Below are positions 42,466-51,473 of a DNA stretch of 64,000 nucleotides, piece after piece. The notes under the pieces are model-generated. The model saw nothing but the letters and a program-made list of their open reading frames with translations, searched no databases and was not told where the DNA came from. Positions within the stretch are counted from its first letter, which is position 1. Every line of letters starts with the position of its first letter. Both the position numbers and the translations under genes were made by a program. This stretch comes from an uncultured Bacteroidia bacterium (GTDB lineage Bacteria; Bacteroidota; Bacteroidia; Bacteroidales; UBA932), in the NCBI GenBank assembly GCA_902794005.1, contig CADBFO010000004.1, forward strand, positions 1 to 64,000, written 5' to 3'.

Positions 42466-42744
42466 CTAATGCGGTGAGATAGAAAAGTCAGCCTGGAACA
42501 TCCAGCCGGCAACAACCGGCCGGGGAGGGAGGGCCCTCAGCCTGGAGCCCACCGGAGCCGGCCGTGTTGTAGCCGCCGCTCCTGGTTCTCGAGCGGCGGC
42601 GGTGCCGCGAAAAGCTATTAAAAAGAGCACGGTGACCGGGGCAGGCAGGCTATGCGCACATCTTAGGCCGATGTTGATCGCAGCTGCGTTGACATCTGGA
42701 TCTTCGCCGGGGGCCGTTTTCCCGTCAACTGGCAAGGTTTTCAC
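42466..42744 (-). pseudogene. possible transposon-protein (TnpB-like) C-terminal remnant
   Basis: A 92-codon GTG-initiated frame, GC-rich, whose first part reads GEDPDVNAAAINIGLRC. This resembles the RuvC-III block DxxxNAAxNI of IS605-family TnpB proteins with one extra alanine. A TGA stop lies right before the first codon, so nothing of the rest of TnpB remains. The frame may equally be chance in GC-rich DNA. If real, the structured DNA after it (toward 42290) is where a TnpB guide RNA would lie. Confidence 0.25.
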
Positions 42745-42792
42745 TCAAAATGACGGCAGCTTTTGTTATCTTGGCATAAACAAAAGGCAGAA

Positions 42793-42990
42793 ATGATGTG
42801 TTTAATGTGTTATGCTATAGAGCAGCAGGATAATTTGAACACCAATAATGGTTTCCGTTTGGGTTCCGGGGCTGGCGTATGGTATCAGGATATTGGTCTG
42901 AGCGTGGGATATAAGCCGGTTATCGGAAAGAACTTGGGATGTGTGCCGATGTATAATTCTATGCAAACAGGCATTTCGGTGAGGTATTGA
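42793..42990 (+). pseudogene. 3' fragment of an outer-membrane beta-barrel gene
   Basis: The frame reads NNGFRLGSGAGVWYQDIG, then LSVGYKPVIGKNLG, and ends MQTGISVRY. Alternating hydrophobic strands and an aromatic last residue are typical of the final strands of an outer-membrane protein. The upstream part of such a gene is missing, so this is a remnant. Base composition is lower in GC than the surrounding housekeeping genes. Confidence 0.45.
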
Positions 42991-43069
42991 GTGCATGAAT
43001 GATAGGCCGGGAGCACAAGATATGGGGTAACTGACCTTGCAAAGATTTGCATAAGAAAAGAATGAACCA

Positions 43070-43077
43070 TACCTTTG
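43070..43077 (+). promoter_or_regulatory. -7 box for the rhuM-fic pseudogene
   Basis: TACCTTTG immediately upstream of the ATG at 43083. Confidence 0.5.
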
Positions 43078-43082
43078 CGGTT

Positions 43083-44056
43083 ATGGAAGAAAGGAACGAC
43101 ATCGTCATCTATCAGTCCGAGGACGGACTGGTGAAAATGGAGGCCATGGTTGACCCGGTCAATGAAACGATTTGGGCCAGCCAGAAGGCAATCGCATCAC
43201 TATTTGCGTGTACAAAACAGAATGTTTCTTACCACATGGGAAAAATCTTTGCCAGTGGTGAGCTGGACCGTGCTGCGGTTGTCAAAGAAATTTTGACTAC
43301 CGTGCAGAGTGGCGCCAGAGGCCTTTCTGAGGACAAAGTTCTGTACTACAACCTGGATGCAATCATCTCTGTCGGATACAAGATTAATTCCGTTCAGGCC
43401 ACCAAATTTAGAATTTGGTCCACTTCTATTTTAAGGGAATATATGCGCCATGGCTATGTGGTCAACCGCAACGTGGTTTCCGAGCAAAAGTATGAGGACC
43501 TGAAGCGGGCAATGGGCCTGCTGGAGAATGTTTTCAACAAAGAACTGCTGCTTTCTTCCGACCAGGTAACGGATCTCTTCGACGTTATCCGAGACTATAC
43601 CTACGCCCTTGACACTCTGGATGCTTACGACTATCAGAGCCTCAAGATAGCCGACACAACGGCTCCCGAACGCTTCCATGCCACCTATGAGCTCAAGAAT
43701 TAATTCGGCGGAAGTGACCTTTTCGGCGGAAAGACGCCTCGTTCCACAGCAGCATCGGTCAGATTTATCAGACGTGGGACGGCAAGGACCTGTATCCCAG
43801 CATCGAAGAAAAGGCCGCCATGCTACTATATCTTGTGGTCAAGAATCACTCGTTTGTTGATGGCAACAAACGCATTGCCGCCACGCTGTTCCTGTGGTTC
43901 ATGCAAAACAATGGCATCCTATATCGGCCCGATGGTACAAAGCGTATATCCGATGCATCGCTTGTTGCGCTTACACTGATGATTGCCGAGAGTCACACGG
44001 AGGAGATGGATACGATGGTCAAGGTCGTCGTGAGCCTGATTAACAGGAGGAATTAA
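43083..44056 (+). pseudogene. broken RhuM-Fic/DOC family gene
   Basis: The first part (43083-43703) encodes an RhuM-type domain: DIVIYQSEDG, TIWASQKAIASLFACTKQNV, LDAIISVGYKINS, REYMRHGYV. It stops at TAA 43701-43703. After a further one-base shift near 43733 the sequence resumes in another frame with FHSSIGQIYQTWDGKDLYPS and the Fic motif HSFVDGNKR, ending LINRRN at 44056. Intact homologues are single proteins, so this copy has a nonsense and a frameshift. Fic domains transfer AMP or related groups; RhuM-Fic proteins usually ride on mobile elements. Confidence 0.82.
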
Positions 44057-44335
44057 TTCCCTTCTTCCTCCGGGATTCCGCTGCGCGGCATCCCTCCCCG
44101 CTGCGCGGGGCAAGGCGGCTTCTGCCGCCAGCCCCTCTCCCGAGGAGAGGGGTTTGGGGAGAGGGTAACGTGAGCCTCCATCCCTCTTCCTCCGGGATTC
44201 CGCTGCGCGGCATCCCTCCCCGCTGCGCGGGGCGGTGAGGAGCGAAGCGACGAAAGGCGGCTTCTGCCGCCAGCCCCTCTCCCGAGGAGAGGGGTTTGGG
44301 GAGAGGGTAACGTGAGCCTCTATCCCTCTTCTGAC
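44056..44335. repeat. two tandem copies of a GC-rich repeat
   Basis: A unit of about 125 bases with CCGCTGCGCGGCATCC, GGCGGCTTCTGCCGCC, a CTCTCCC/GGGAGAG-type pairing and GGGTAACGTGAGCCT occurs at about 44062-44182 and again at about 44186-44333; the second has an extra 20-odd bases (GGTGAGGAGCGAAGCGACGAAA region). Each contains several hairpins. No gene lies here. Confidence 0.8.
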
Positions 44336-44337
44336 GC

Positions 44338-44362
44338 GAAAAAGCTGGCGAAAGCCAGCTTT
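44338..44362 (-). terminator. intrinsic terminator after tRNA-Ser
   Basis: AAAGCTGGC and GCCAGCTTT form a stem with a four-base loop; on the minus strand it ends in a T-run. It is five bases downstream of tRNA-Ser. Confidence 0.8.
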
Positions 44363-44366
44363 GAAG

Positions 44367-44451
44367 CGGAGGAAGAGGGATTCGAACCCCCGGTGCGTTG
44401 CCGCACAACAGTTTTCAAGACTGCCGCCATCGACCACTCGGCCATTCCTCC
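44367..44451 (-). tRNA. tRNA-Ser (anticodon TGA)
   Basis: An 85-base cloverleaf with a long variable arm on the minus strand. The acceptor is GGAGGAA/TTCCTCC with discriminator G; the anticodon loop CTTGAAA gives TGA (44415-44417); T arm GGGGG-TTCGAAT-CCC. It borders the decayed island and could have been the integration target. Confidence 0.93.
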
Positions 44452-44522
44452 TTTTCGGGAGGGCAAAGATAGTGATTTTTTACGGGAAAAGAAAGATTGT
44501 TTGCTTTTCCGCCCAGAATGAC

Positions 44523-44530
44523 TATTTTTG
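44523..44530 (+). promoter_or_regulatory. -7 box for the DUF5686-TonB receptor operon
   Basis: TATTTTTG eight bases before the ATG at 44539. Confidence 0.55.
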
Positions 44531-44538
44531 TGATAGCT

Positions 44539-45765
44539 ATGCGCAAGTTGTTATCCATCATCCTTTTGCTTCTTCTGGTATGGCCAACGGGCGCCCAGAC
44601 GGATTCCCTGCGGCTGGGGTTTTCGGTCCGGGGCAGGGTGGTGGATGCCCGGACGGGACGTCCGCTGGAGTCGGTGCATATCTCCATCCCCGGCCGCCAC
44701 CAGGCCACGGTGACCAATGCGGAGGGAGATTTCGTGCTCAAGAGCGACCATGCCTTCGAATGGATCGAGTGCTCTTTCCTGGGATACAAGACTCGGCGTC
44801 TTTCGGCCGAAGACGGAGTTACCGTTCGTCTCTCCCGGGAAAACCTGCAGCTCACGGAGGCGTCTATCGTCTCTGGCGACCCGCAGACCCTCCTGCTCAC
44901 CGCCTTGGACAAGTTGTGGGACAACTATTGCAAAGAGCCGGAACTGCTGGAGTGTTTTTACCGGGAAACCGTTCAGAAGCGCAGCCGTTACACCTATGTG
45001 GCCGAGGCGGTGGCCCGCCTGTACAAGCATCCATACGACGGCTCTGTCTTCCGCGATGCCGCCGCCCTTGAGAAGAGCCGTGTGCTGGTGAGCCAGCGCC
45101 GCCGCGATACCCTGAGCGTAAAAAGCGTGGGCGGTCCCACCCTGGCCATCACTCACGACATCCTAAAGAACAGGGAAATCGTTTTCAACGAGACCGACCT
45201 GGAGTACTACGATTTCCGGATGGACCGCCCCGCCTACATCGGCGACCGGCTTCAGTTTGTCATCGAAATGTTTCCTGTCCGCAGTGCCGATTACGCCCTC
45301 TTCCACTGTAAAGTTTACATCGACCGCGAACTTCTCACTTTCTCGCGCGTAGAGGCCTCGCTGGATATGAGCGACCGGTCCAAAGCCACCCGTATGCTCC
45401 TGGTGAGCAAACCGAGAGGGCTTCGTTTCTTTCCGCAGGAAGCTTCCCTGGTACTCAACTATCGTCAGGTGGAGGGGAAGACGCGCCTGGAATACTTCCG
45501 TTCCACCATCCGTTTCGACTGCGACTGGAGAAAACGGCTTTTCAGAACGCGTTACACCACCGTCAATGAACTGGTCATCACGGATGTGCGTCCGGAAGCA
45601 ATGCCCATTCCGCGGAAGGAGCGCTTCTACCAGCGGGATCATCTGAGTGACAAGGCCCTGGAATTCCAGGATCCGGATTTCTGGAAAGACTACAATATCA
45701 TCGAGCCCACCGAGAGTCTCGAACACGCCATTGACCGCCTTCGCAGGCAATCCCGTTCCAATTGA
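44539..45765 (+). CDS. carboxypeptidase-like regulatory domain / DUF5686 family protein
   Basis: A 408-residue exported protein. After the signal peptide (ending PTGAQ) comes a beta-sandwich domain with RGRVVDARTGRPLESVHISI, the CarbopepD_reg_2 pattern, then a long region typical of shortened DUF5686 proteins. Such proteins sit in the periplasm or outer membrane of Bacteroidota and often pair with TonB-dependent receptors. Here the receptor gene follows at once. It starts just after its own promoter; an upstream in-frame start at 44497 would lie before it. Confidence 0.75.
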   Translation: MRKLLSIILLLLLVWPTGAQTDSLRLGFSVRGRVVDARTGRPLESVHISIPGRHQATVTNAEGDFVLKSDHAFEWIECSFLGYKTRRLSAEDGVTVRLSRENLQLTEASIVSGDPQTLLLTALDKLWDNYCKEPELLECFYRETVQKRSRYTYVAEAVARLYKHPYDGSVFRDAAALEKSRVLVSQRRRDTLSVKSVGGPTLAITHDILKNREIVFNETDLEYYDFRMDRPAYIGDRLQFVIEMFPVRSADYALFHCKVYIDRELLTFSRVEASLDMSDRSKATRMLLVSKPRGLRFFPQEASLVLNYRQVEGKTRLEYFRSTIRFDCDWRKRLFRTRYTTVNELVITDVRPEAMPIPRKERFYQRDHLSDKALEFQDPDFWKDYNIIEPTESLEHAIDRLRRQSRSN

Positions 45766-45776
45766 GAGCGCAGAAT

Positions 45777-47912
45777 ATGAAGAGAGTACTGACATGGGTT
45801 TTGGCTGCTTTACTGGGATCTTCCCTGCAGGCGCAGGATTTGCGTGACACGCTGAATGCCTCGCGCGTGTCGGCCATCCGGGAAAAATTGCAGAATACAA
45901 CCCAGACGGGTCTTACGCATATCGGGAGCAAGCAGCTCAATTCCGGCATCGCCCTGTTCGGTTCGCCGGACGTCATCAAGAAACTGCAGATGCTCCCGGG
46001 CGTGGCCGCCGGCAACGAACTCATGAGCGGCCTGTTTGTCCACGGTGGTGACGGAAACGACAATCTGTTCCTGCTGGACGGCGTTCCGCTATACAATATC
46101 AGCCACTTCGGCGGCCTTTTTTCCAGTTTCAATACCGACGTCATCGACAACCTGGATTTTTACAAGAGCGGTTTTCCGGCCCGTTACGGAGGAAGGATGT
46201 CGTCCGTGGTGGATGTGGAAACCCGCGAGGGTGACATGGAACGCTATCACGGCAGCGTCTCGCTGGGCCTCATTGACGGCCGCCTGCAGCTGGAAGGCCC
46301 CATCGTGAAGGGAAAGACCTCCTTCAACCTGGGTCTCCGCCGAACCTGGATGGAGGTCGTAACCATTCCGGCCATCCGGTATGCCAACCGCCGCAACGGG
46401 AAGGATGAAACCGTCGGCGGAAGTTACGCCATGTGGGATGTCAATGCCCGCATTACCCATCGTTTCGCCCCCGGAAACGTCCTCAACGCATGCTTCTACA
46501 CCGGGGCCGATGACCTTCGCGCCAGTCTGGAACAGACGGAATATGCCAGCGGAAAAGACGGCATCACCCGCAGCGGACCCTCCCGGATGAATGTGGGCGT
46601 CAAATGGGGAAGCCTGACCGGAGGGCTCTCGCACGAATACCAGTTTTCCAAGAAACTGCGGCAGAAAACAACCCTCTATTATTCCCAGAGTACCTCCGAC
46701 ACCGGCTATACATTCGGGATCTGGGGTTGGGCCGATGGTGTGGAATCCCTCACGTCCATGGATGACAACGACATCTCCTATGTCCGGGAAGCGGGCCTTA
46801 ACTCCAACTGGGACTGGTATCCCAATCATTACAATCATGTGCGTTTCGGCCTCAGCGCCCGGTATCACTGGTATCATTCCGGCCGTTCCTACACTTCCTC
46901 AACCGTCCAGAATGGGGAAGTGGTAAGGGAAGGGGCAGATGATGAGTCGCAGGCCTACCGTTCCTTCGAGCCCGCCGTGTACCTGGAAGACGAGATTTTT
47001 ATCCGTTACAACCTGACGCTCAATGCGGGACTCCGGCTCGCTTTCTTTTCCACGCCCGGGAAAACCTGGCCCTCCGTAGAGCCCAGGGCGGCTTTCAAAT
47101 GGCTCATCAACAACAATGTATCGGCCAAGATGTCCTATACCCGCATGAGCCAGTTTGTCCATCTGGTGGCAGCCATGTATATGGATTTGCCGTCCAACAG
47201 CTGGATGCCCTCCACCGCCCATGCCCGGCCGATGGTGAGCGACCAGGTATCCGGCGGCGTCTATACCACCTGGGGCCCGTTCAAGTTCAACCTGGAAGGC
47301 TGGTACAAGACCATGGACCATATCCTGGTGTACAACGGAAGCAATACCTTCGTGCCGCCCATCACCGAATGGGAGAAAACGTTCACGGAAGGGAAAGGAC
47401 GCTCGTGGGGAATGGAAGTGGAAGCCACTTACAGCAAAGGTCCCCTGGAACTCACTGCCTACTATACGCTGTCCTGGTCCCAGCGTAATTTCGAGGCCGT
47501 TTACGGCAGCTGGTATCCCGACCGCAACGACAACCGGCATAAAATCAACCTGGTGGCTTCCTGGCATATCGGCGAGCATTGGGATGTTTTTGCCAACTGG
47601 AACTTCCACAGCGGCAACCGCATCACTTTCCCTTCCCATTCCATCGAGGTGAACGGGGCGCGCCGATACCTCTATGACGCCCCGTACAATATGGCGCTTC
47701 CTGCTTATCACCGGCTGGATCTGGGCGTGGACTTTACGACGGTTTTCCGCAGCGGCCGTTCCCTGAAGGTGAACTTGAGCGTGTATAATGCCTATAATCA
47801 CCTGAATGCTTCGCTGGCCTTTCTCCGCACCCATAATGACGGCACTTTCAGCGGTATGGCCTACGGGCTTGTTCCGATCATCCCTACTTTCACCGTTACC
47901 TACAAGTTTTAG
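45777..47912 (+). CDS. TonB-dependent outer membrane receptor
   Basis: A 711-residue outer membrane protein with a signal peptide (LGSSLQAQ). The plug domain has LQMLPGVAAGNE, DNLFLLDGVPLYN and GGRMSSVVDVETREG; a 22-strand barrel follows, ending TVTYKF with a terminal aromatic residue. It lacks the N-terminal carboxypeptidase-like domain, which is encoded by the gene before it. It should import a ligand using TonB energy; which ligand is unknown. An in-frame TTG at 45762 overlaps the previous stop but ATG 45777 precedes the signal peptide best. DUF4249 follows directly. Confidence 0.9.
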   Translation: MKRVLTWVLAALLGSSLQAQDLRDTLNASRVSAIREKLQNTTQTGLTHIGSKQLNSGIALFGSPDVIKKLQMLPGVAAGNELMSGLFVHGGDGNDNLFLLDGVPLYNISHFGGLFSSFNTDVIDNLDFYKSGFPARYGGRMSSVVDVETREGDMERYHGSVSLGLIDGRLQLEGPIVKGKTSFNLGLRRTWMEVVTIPAIRYANRRNGKDETVGGSYAMWDVNARITHRFAPGNVLNACFYTGADDLRASLEQTEYASGKDGITRSGPSRMNVGVKWGSLTGGLSHEYQFSKKLRQKTTLYYSQSTSDTGYTFGIWGWADGVESLTSMDDNDISYVREAGLNSNWDWYPNHYNHVRFGLSARYHWYHSGRSYTSSTVQNGEVVREGADDESQAYRSFEPAVYLEDEIFIRYNLTLNAGLRLAFFSTPGKTWPSVEPRAAFKWLINNNVSAKMSYTRMSQFVHLVAAMYMDLPSNSWMPSTAHARPMVSDQVSGGVYTTWGPFKFNLEGWYKTMDHILVYNGSNTFVPPITEWEKTFTEGKGRSWGMEVEATYSKGPLELTAYYTLSWSQRNFEAVYGSWYPDRNDNRHKINLVASWHIGEHWDVFANWNFHSGNRITFPSHSIEVNGARRYLYDAPYNMALPAYHRLDLGVDFTTVFRSGRSLKVNLSVYNAYNHLNASLAFLRTHNDGTFSGMAYGLVPIIPTFTVTYKF

Positions 47913-48971
47913 ATGAAGAAGTTTCTGCATATCGCCGCCCTGCTGCTTTTGGCCGTTTCCTGCGAAATCCCCTTCGACCTGGACCAGGCCGGAGAGCCCA
48001 GGATCTATATGCAGGCCATTGCGAAAGGGGCCCATGTCCGCATCGTTCCTCTGGTGGCCAATCCTGTCACCGGTACCCGGGTGGCCGATGCTCCCATGGA
48101 TATCCGGGTAGAACTGAACGGTGAGCCTCTTTCGGTCCATCCCGAAGATTCCATTTCTTATGCCGCCAGCTACTGGCCTATCGAGGAGGGGGACGAGGTT
48201 TCGGTCACCGTCCGTTCCGGTTCCCTTGCGCCGGTGACCGGCGTCACTCGCTTCCCGCCGTCCGTGGTGGTCGAGGATTTTTCCTGGGAACGGGTACAGG
48301 TGGATACCATCAAAGCCGTGGAAGTGTCTGTCCGTCTGGACCACGAACCGGGGGAGGAAGAGTATTACGGAATCCGCATCCATCGGCAGGATCACCTGCT
48401 CCTCCCGGACCATACTTATTTGAGTTATTACAACTATCTCACCCCCGGCTATATCCTGACGGCAGGGGATATCGGCAAGTTTGACCTGGAGGACTTCGTT
48501 CAGGTGAATTATGACGATCATTATTTGGGAGGACGTGATTTCCAGCCCCTTACGCTGGTGACCCGGAAGCAGTTCGACGGGGATACCTACCGTTTCTACA
48601 TCAATTCGTTCGATACCTCCATCCTGAACGGCATCCGGGGCAGTATGCCGGGTGGGCAGACGGGCGCCGCCGGCGGCGGCATCATCAGCGGCGAGGTGAA
48701 CCCTTCGGCCGGCGGTGGGGGACAGGTCAATCCTCCGGTCATTCCCATCGGGCGCCGCACCATTATCCATATCTTGCTAAGCCGGCTTTCCCCGGAATTC
48801 TACTTTTTTGCCAAGGCCCTGTATCAGAGCAACTTCGATTTCCTTGCCAACATGGGCCTGGTTCCGGCCAACTTCACCTGGAGCAATGTGGAGGGCGGAA
48901 TGGGATTTGTGGGCGCCATTTCTACGGTTACACTGGATCCTATCGATTTTACCGAATATTTTCAAAAATAA
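47913..48971 (+). CDS. DUF4249 family outer membrane lipoprotein
   Basis: A 352-residue lipoprotein (LLAVSCEIPF). Beta-rich, with a glycine-rich loop near residues 250-275 (QTGAAGGGIISG). DUF4249 proteins occur beside TonB-dependent receptors in Bacteroidota and probably cap or assist them at the surface. Its start directly follows the receptor stop. tRNA-Val comes next. Confidence 0.82.
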   Translation: MKKFLHIAALLLLAVSCEIPFDLDQAGEPRIYMQAIAKGAHVRIVPLVANPVTGTRVADAPMDIRVELNGEPLSVHPEDSISYAASYWPIEEGDEVSVTVRSGSLAPVTGVTRFPPSVVVEDFSWERVQVDTIKAVEVSVRLDHEPGEEEYYGIRIHRQDHLLLPDHTYLSYYNYLTPGYILTAGDIGKFDLEDFVQVNYDDHYLGGRDFQPLTLVTRKQFDGDTYRFYINSFDTSILNGIRGSMPGGQTGAAGGGIISGEVNPSAGGGGQVNPPVIPIGRRTIIHILLSRLSPEFYFFAKALYQSNFDFLANMGLVPANFTWSNVEGGMGFVGAISTVTLDPIDFTEYFQK

Positions 48972-48972
48972 A

Positions 48973-49004
48973 TTTTGGTAATTCGGGAAAAGGTGCTACC
49001 TTTG
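48973..49004 (+). promoter_or_regulatory. promoter of tRNA-Val
   Basis: TTTTGG at 48973-48978 and TACCTTTG at 48997-49004, 18 bases apart, match both Bacteroidota boxes. The tRNA starts at 49016. Confidence 0.7.
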
Positions 49005-49015
49005 CATTCCCCAAC

Positions 49016-49090
49016 AGGGGCGTAGCTCAGCTGGTTTAGAGCGCTTCAGTCACATTGAAGAGGTCATCGGTTCGAATCCGATCGTCCCTA
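49016..49090 (+). tRNA. tRNA-Val (anticodon CAC)
   Basis: A cloverleaf of 75 bases: acceptor AGGGGCG/CGTCCCT (one G-T pair), D arm GCTCAGCTGGTTTAGAGC, anticodon stem CTTCA/TGAAG with loop GTCACAT (CAC at 49051-49053), T arm ATCGG-TTCGAAT-CCGAT. CCA is not encoded. The CAC anticodon indicates valine (GUG). Confidence 0.88.
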
Positions 49091-49099
49091 CCTACCACA

Positions 49100-49134
49100 A
49101 AAAAAGAGAGACCATCAAGGCCTCTCTTTTTCTT
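49100..49134. terminator. bidirectional terminator
   Basis: AAAAAGAGAG pairs with CTCTCTTTTT around a short GC core. It ends tRNA-Val on the plus strand and overlaps the last codons of the ABC permease gene on the minus strand. Confidence 0.75.
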
Positions 49135-50305
49135 GTGTTTTGAGGATGTCATTCTCTACATAGATGGCGATACAGGCCAGGGCGTAATAGGCAATGGTTT
49201 GCAGGGTCATGGCCCAGAGTTCCGGGGATATGGCGCTCAGGGAACCGGTGTTGCAGAGCGTCATATACGCGCGGCAGCCGAAGGTGGTAGGGAAAATATA
49301 GGAAACCGCTTTCCAGAAAGGAGAGAAATTGGAGGCAGGCCAGGTGAATCCGGTCAGGAACACGGCGATGGGGGTAATGTATAGCAGCAGTACCAGCACG
49401 GTTTCCCGTTTGGTAATGGCCGATGACCAGGTGAAACTGAACAGGATGATATCGGCCACAAAGAAGGCCAGCAGGATTATCAGGTCGCCGAAGGAGGCCT
49501 GGACCGGCATGTGGAATAGCCAGGGGATCAGGATGGCGCCGTAGACTCCCAGGAACAGGAAGATGAGGAAGTAAGCGGCTCCTCGGCCCAGGACGATGCG
49601 TCCCACACCCCGCCCGCCGATGACACGCGCAAAACTGCGCCCCTCTTCCCGGAGCGTTCCGGCCAGCGTGCTGGAACCATAGAACATCACTTGCTGCAGA
49701 ATCATGAACAGGCACATGTAAACGAAGAACATCGTAAAAGAGATGTTGGGGTTGTACAGGCGGGCGTCATCATACTGAATGGGCTCTACCAACTGAAGGG
49801 CATCCTGGCCTGTGAATCCGGCGGCGGCATAACGTTCGGTCTGGATTTGGTGTACTTCGTCCAGCATCACCAGGTTGGTGCCGATGGTGAGGGCTTTGTA
49901 ATAAAGGAAGGTGGACATATCGGCATAGGTGCTAACCGTAGCCTGCATGCCCTGGACGATGCGGGTGTCGAAGTCGCTTGGAATGAGCACGATACCGTGC
50001 ACTTTCTGCCGGGCCATCAACTCCTGTGCTTCTTGCAGCGACATGCAGTCGAAGGCGAGTTCGCATTCCCGCGTGGCATCCAGTTTCTGCAGATACCGGC
50101 GGCTGTAACTGCCCTGGGACAGGTTGACTGCCGCAACAGGCATCTCATCCACCGAGCCGATGGAGTAGATCCAGTTGTACAGGACGGGATACACCAGACC
50201 GGCAAAACAGAAGATAATCATCACGCCGTTGTCATGAAAGACTTCCCTGAGTTCGTTTATGAAGATTTTCCAGGTTTCGGAAAACCAGTTTCCAATGTAA
50301 CTCAT
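49115..50305 (-). CDS. ABC-2 type transporter permease
   Basis: A 396-residue inner-membrane protein. One helix near the N-terminus precedes a large periplasmic domain (VAAVNLSQGSYSRRYLQKLD to about residue 180), then five helices with SFARVIGGRGVGRIVLG and FLTGFTWPASNF. This is the YhhJ/YbhR-like ABC-2 permease pattern. Second of two permeases in an export operon with HlyD and TolC genes upstream. No ATPase gene lies in the operon. Start 50305 is preferred over 50341, being clear of the upstream stop at 50307. Confidence 0.87.
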   Translation of the reverse strand: MSYIGNWFSETWKIFINELREVFHDNGVMIIFCFAGLVYPVLYNWIYSIGSVDEMPVAAVNLSQGSYSRRYLQKLDATRECELAFDCMSLQEAQELMARQKVHGIVLIPSDFDTRIVQGMQATVSTYADMSTFLYYKALTIGTNLVMLDEVHQIQTERYAAAGFTGQDALQLVEPIQYDDARLYNPNISFTMFFVYMCLFMILQQVMFYGSSTLAGTLREEGRSFARVIGGRGVGRIVLGRGAAYFLIFLFLGVYGAILIPWLFHMPVQASFGDLIILLAFFVADIILFSFTWSSAITKRETVLVLLLYITPIAVFLTGFTWPASNFSPFWKAVSYIFPTTFGCRAYMTLCNTGSLSAISPELWAMTLQTIAYYALACIAIYVENDILKTQEKERP

Positions 50306-50306
50306 A

Positions 50307-51473
50307 TCAATTCCTGGGATAATTCTGATACAGATAGGCATTGTGGAGCCGTTTGCTGAAAAGGACAGGCAGCAGCAGGAAAACCAGCAGGGCTACCAGA
50401 TAGGGCCACCATCCTTCGAAACCGGTTCCGAAATAAACCTCCCGTGTGTAAATCTGATAATAGAAGCGAAGCGGGAACAGCATGCTCAGGCCCTGCAGCC
50501 CGGCCGGAAGTGCGGAGATGGGCAGGGTAAATCCCGCAAATGAGAAACCCAGCACACTGTACAGGGCCGATACGCACACGCCCAGCCGCAAGGTGGGAAG
50601 CAGGGACACGATGAGCACCGCGACGGCCTCGCAAGCCAGGACAAAAGCCAGCGTGGCCAGGATAATCCAGCCGACGGACCCCGCCATGGGATAGTGCAGG
50701 GGGCCGAACAGCAGCAGTTGCAGGCAGATGCCGATGATGGAGAAAAGAATCGTGTAGGGAGTCAGTTTTCCCACGACGGCGGTCCATATCTCGTTTCCGG
50801 AACACTCCAGCAAATGCTTGGAGGTCCCATACTTGAGTTCGGAGCCGATGGAGTAGGACACCACCAGGGTGATGCACATCCCCAGGATGCCCATCAGGAT
50901 CATGTTGACCAGATAGTAGGAATAATTGGTGGAGGCATTGCCTATATAGTGGGCGTCCAGTACCACCGGCTGCAGGCGTCCCATGATTTCGCTCTCCGGA
51001 ATTCCTTTGGCACGCAGGACCTGACGCTGCACGGCTCCGTTGGTGAGGTTCACCATGAAAAGGATATCCTTGTAGGCCAGGGCACCGCCGATGACCGGAT
51101 ACATTAGGTTCACCTGAACCTGTATCCTGGGGCAGTGGAAAGCCTGGACTTCCCGGTCGAAGTGTTCCGGGACTACGACATACCCGTTGATGCGTCCGGT
51201 CTCCAATTCTCGCTGGGCCTCCGGCAGTCTGCCGAATTCCACCACTTTTCCCATCTGGGTGGCATCCAACTGCTGGCGGAAGTTGCGGGACGTGGACGAG
51301 TTGTCCAGGTCCACTACACCGATAAGCAGTTTTTCCGGCAGGCCTTCCTTCAGGAAGGTGGTGAAGAACAGCGTGGCGGCCAGCATGACGCCCACGGACC
51401 CCACCAGGTAGATGGGCCGGTTGTGCATGATGCGGATTTCCCGCTGAATAACCTTATAAAGTTTCTGTAGCAT
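50307..51473 (-). CDS. ABC-2 type transporter permease
   Basis: A 388-residue permease homologous to its downstream neighbour: N-terminal helix, periplasmic domain with GVVDLDNSSTSRNFRQQLDAT region, then five helices with VSYSIGSELKYGTSKHLLECSG and LPISALPAGLQGL. The two would form a heterodimer. Start ATG 51473 shares a base with the HlyD stop; the longer upstream frame is only the shadow of the HlyD gene. Confidence 0.87.
   Translation of the reverse strand: MLQKLYKVIQREIRIMHNRPIYLVGSVGVMLAATLFFTTFLKEGLPEKLLIGVVDLDNSSTSRNFRQQLDATQMGKVVEFGRLPEAQRELETGRINGYVVVPEHFDREVQAFHCPRIQVQVNLMYPVIGGALAYKDILFMVNLTNGAVQRQVLRAKGIPESEIMGRLQPVVLDAHYIGNASTNYSYYLVNMILMGILGMCITLVVSYSIGSELKYGTSKHLLECSGNEIWTAVVGKLTPYTILFSIIGICLQLLLFGPLHYPMAGSVGWIILATLAFVLACEAVAVLIVSLLPTLRLGVCVSALYSVLGFSFAGFTLPISALPAGLQGLSMLFPLRFYYQIYTREVYFGTGFEGWWPYLVALLVFLLLPVLFSKRLHNAYLYQNYPRN

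Noticed and set aside
44056..44335. Possible CRISPR array
   Set aside because: Only two long, unequal units with no short spacers; no cas genes are present in the window.
44361..45071. A frame of 236 codons across tRNA-Ser and the DUF5686 gene start
   Set aside because: It crosses a tRNA and a promoter and is out of frame with the supported gene.
46899..48770. A 623-codon antisense frame opposite the receptor and DUF4249 genes
   Set aside because: Shadow of two supported genes.
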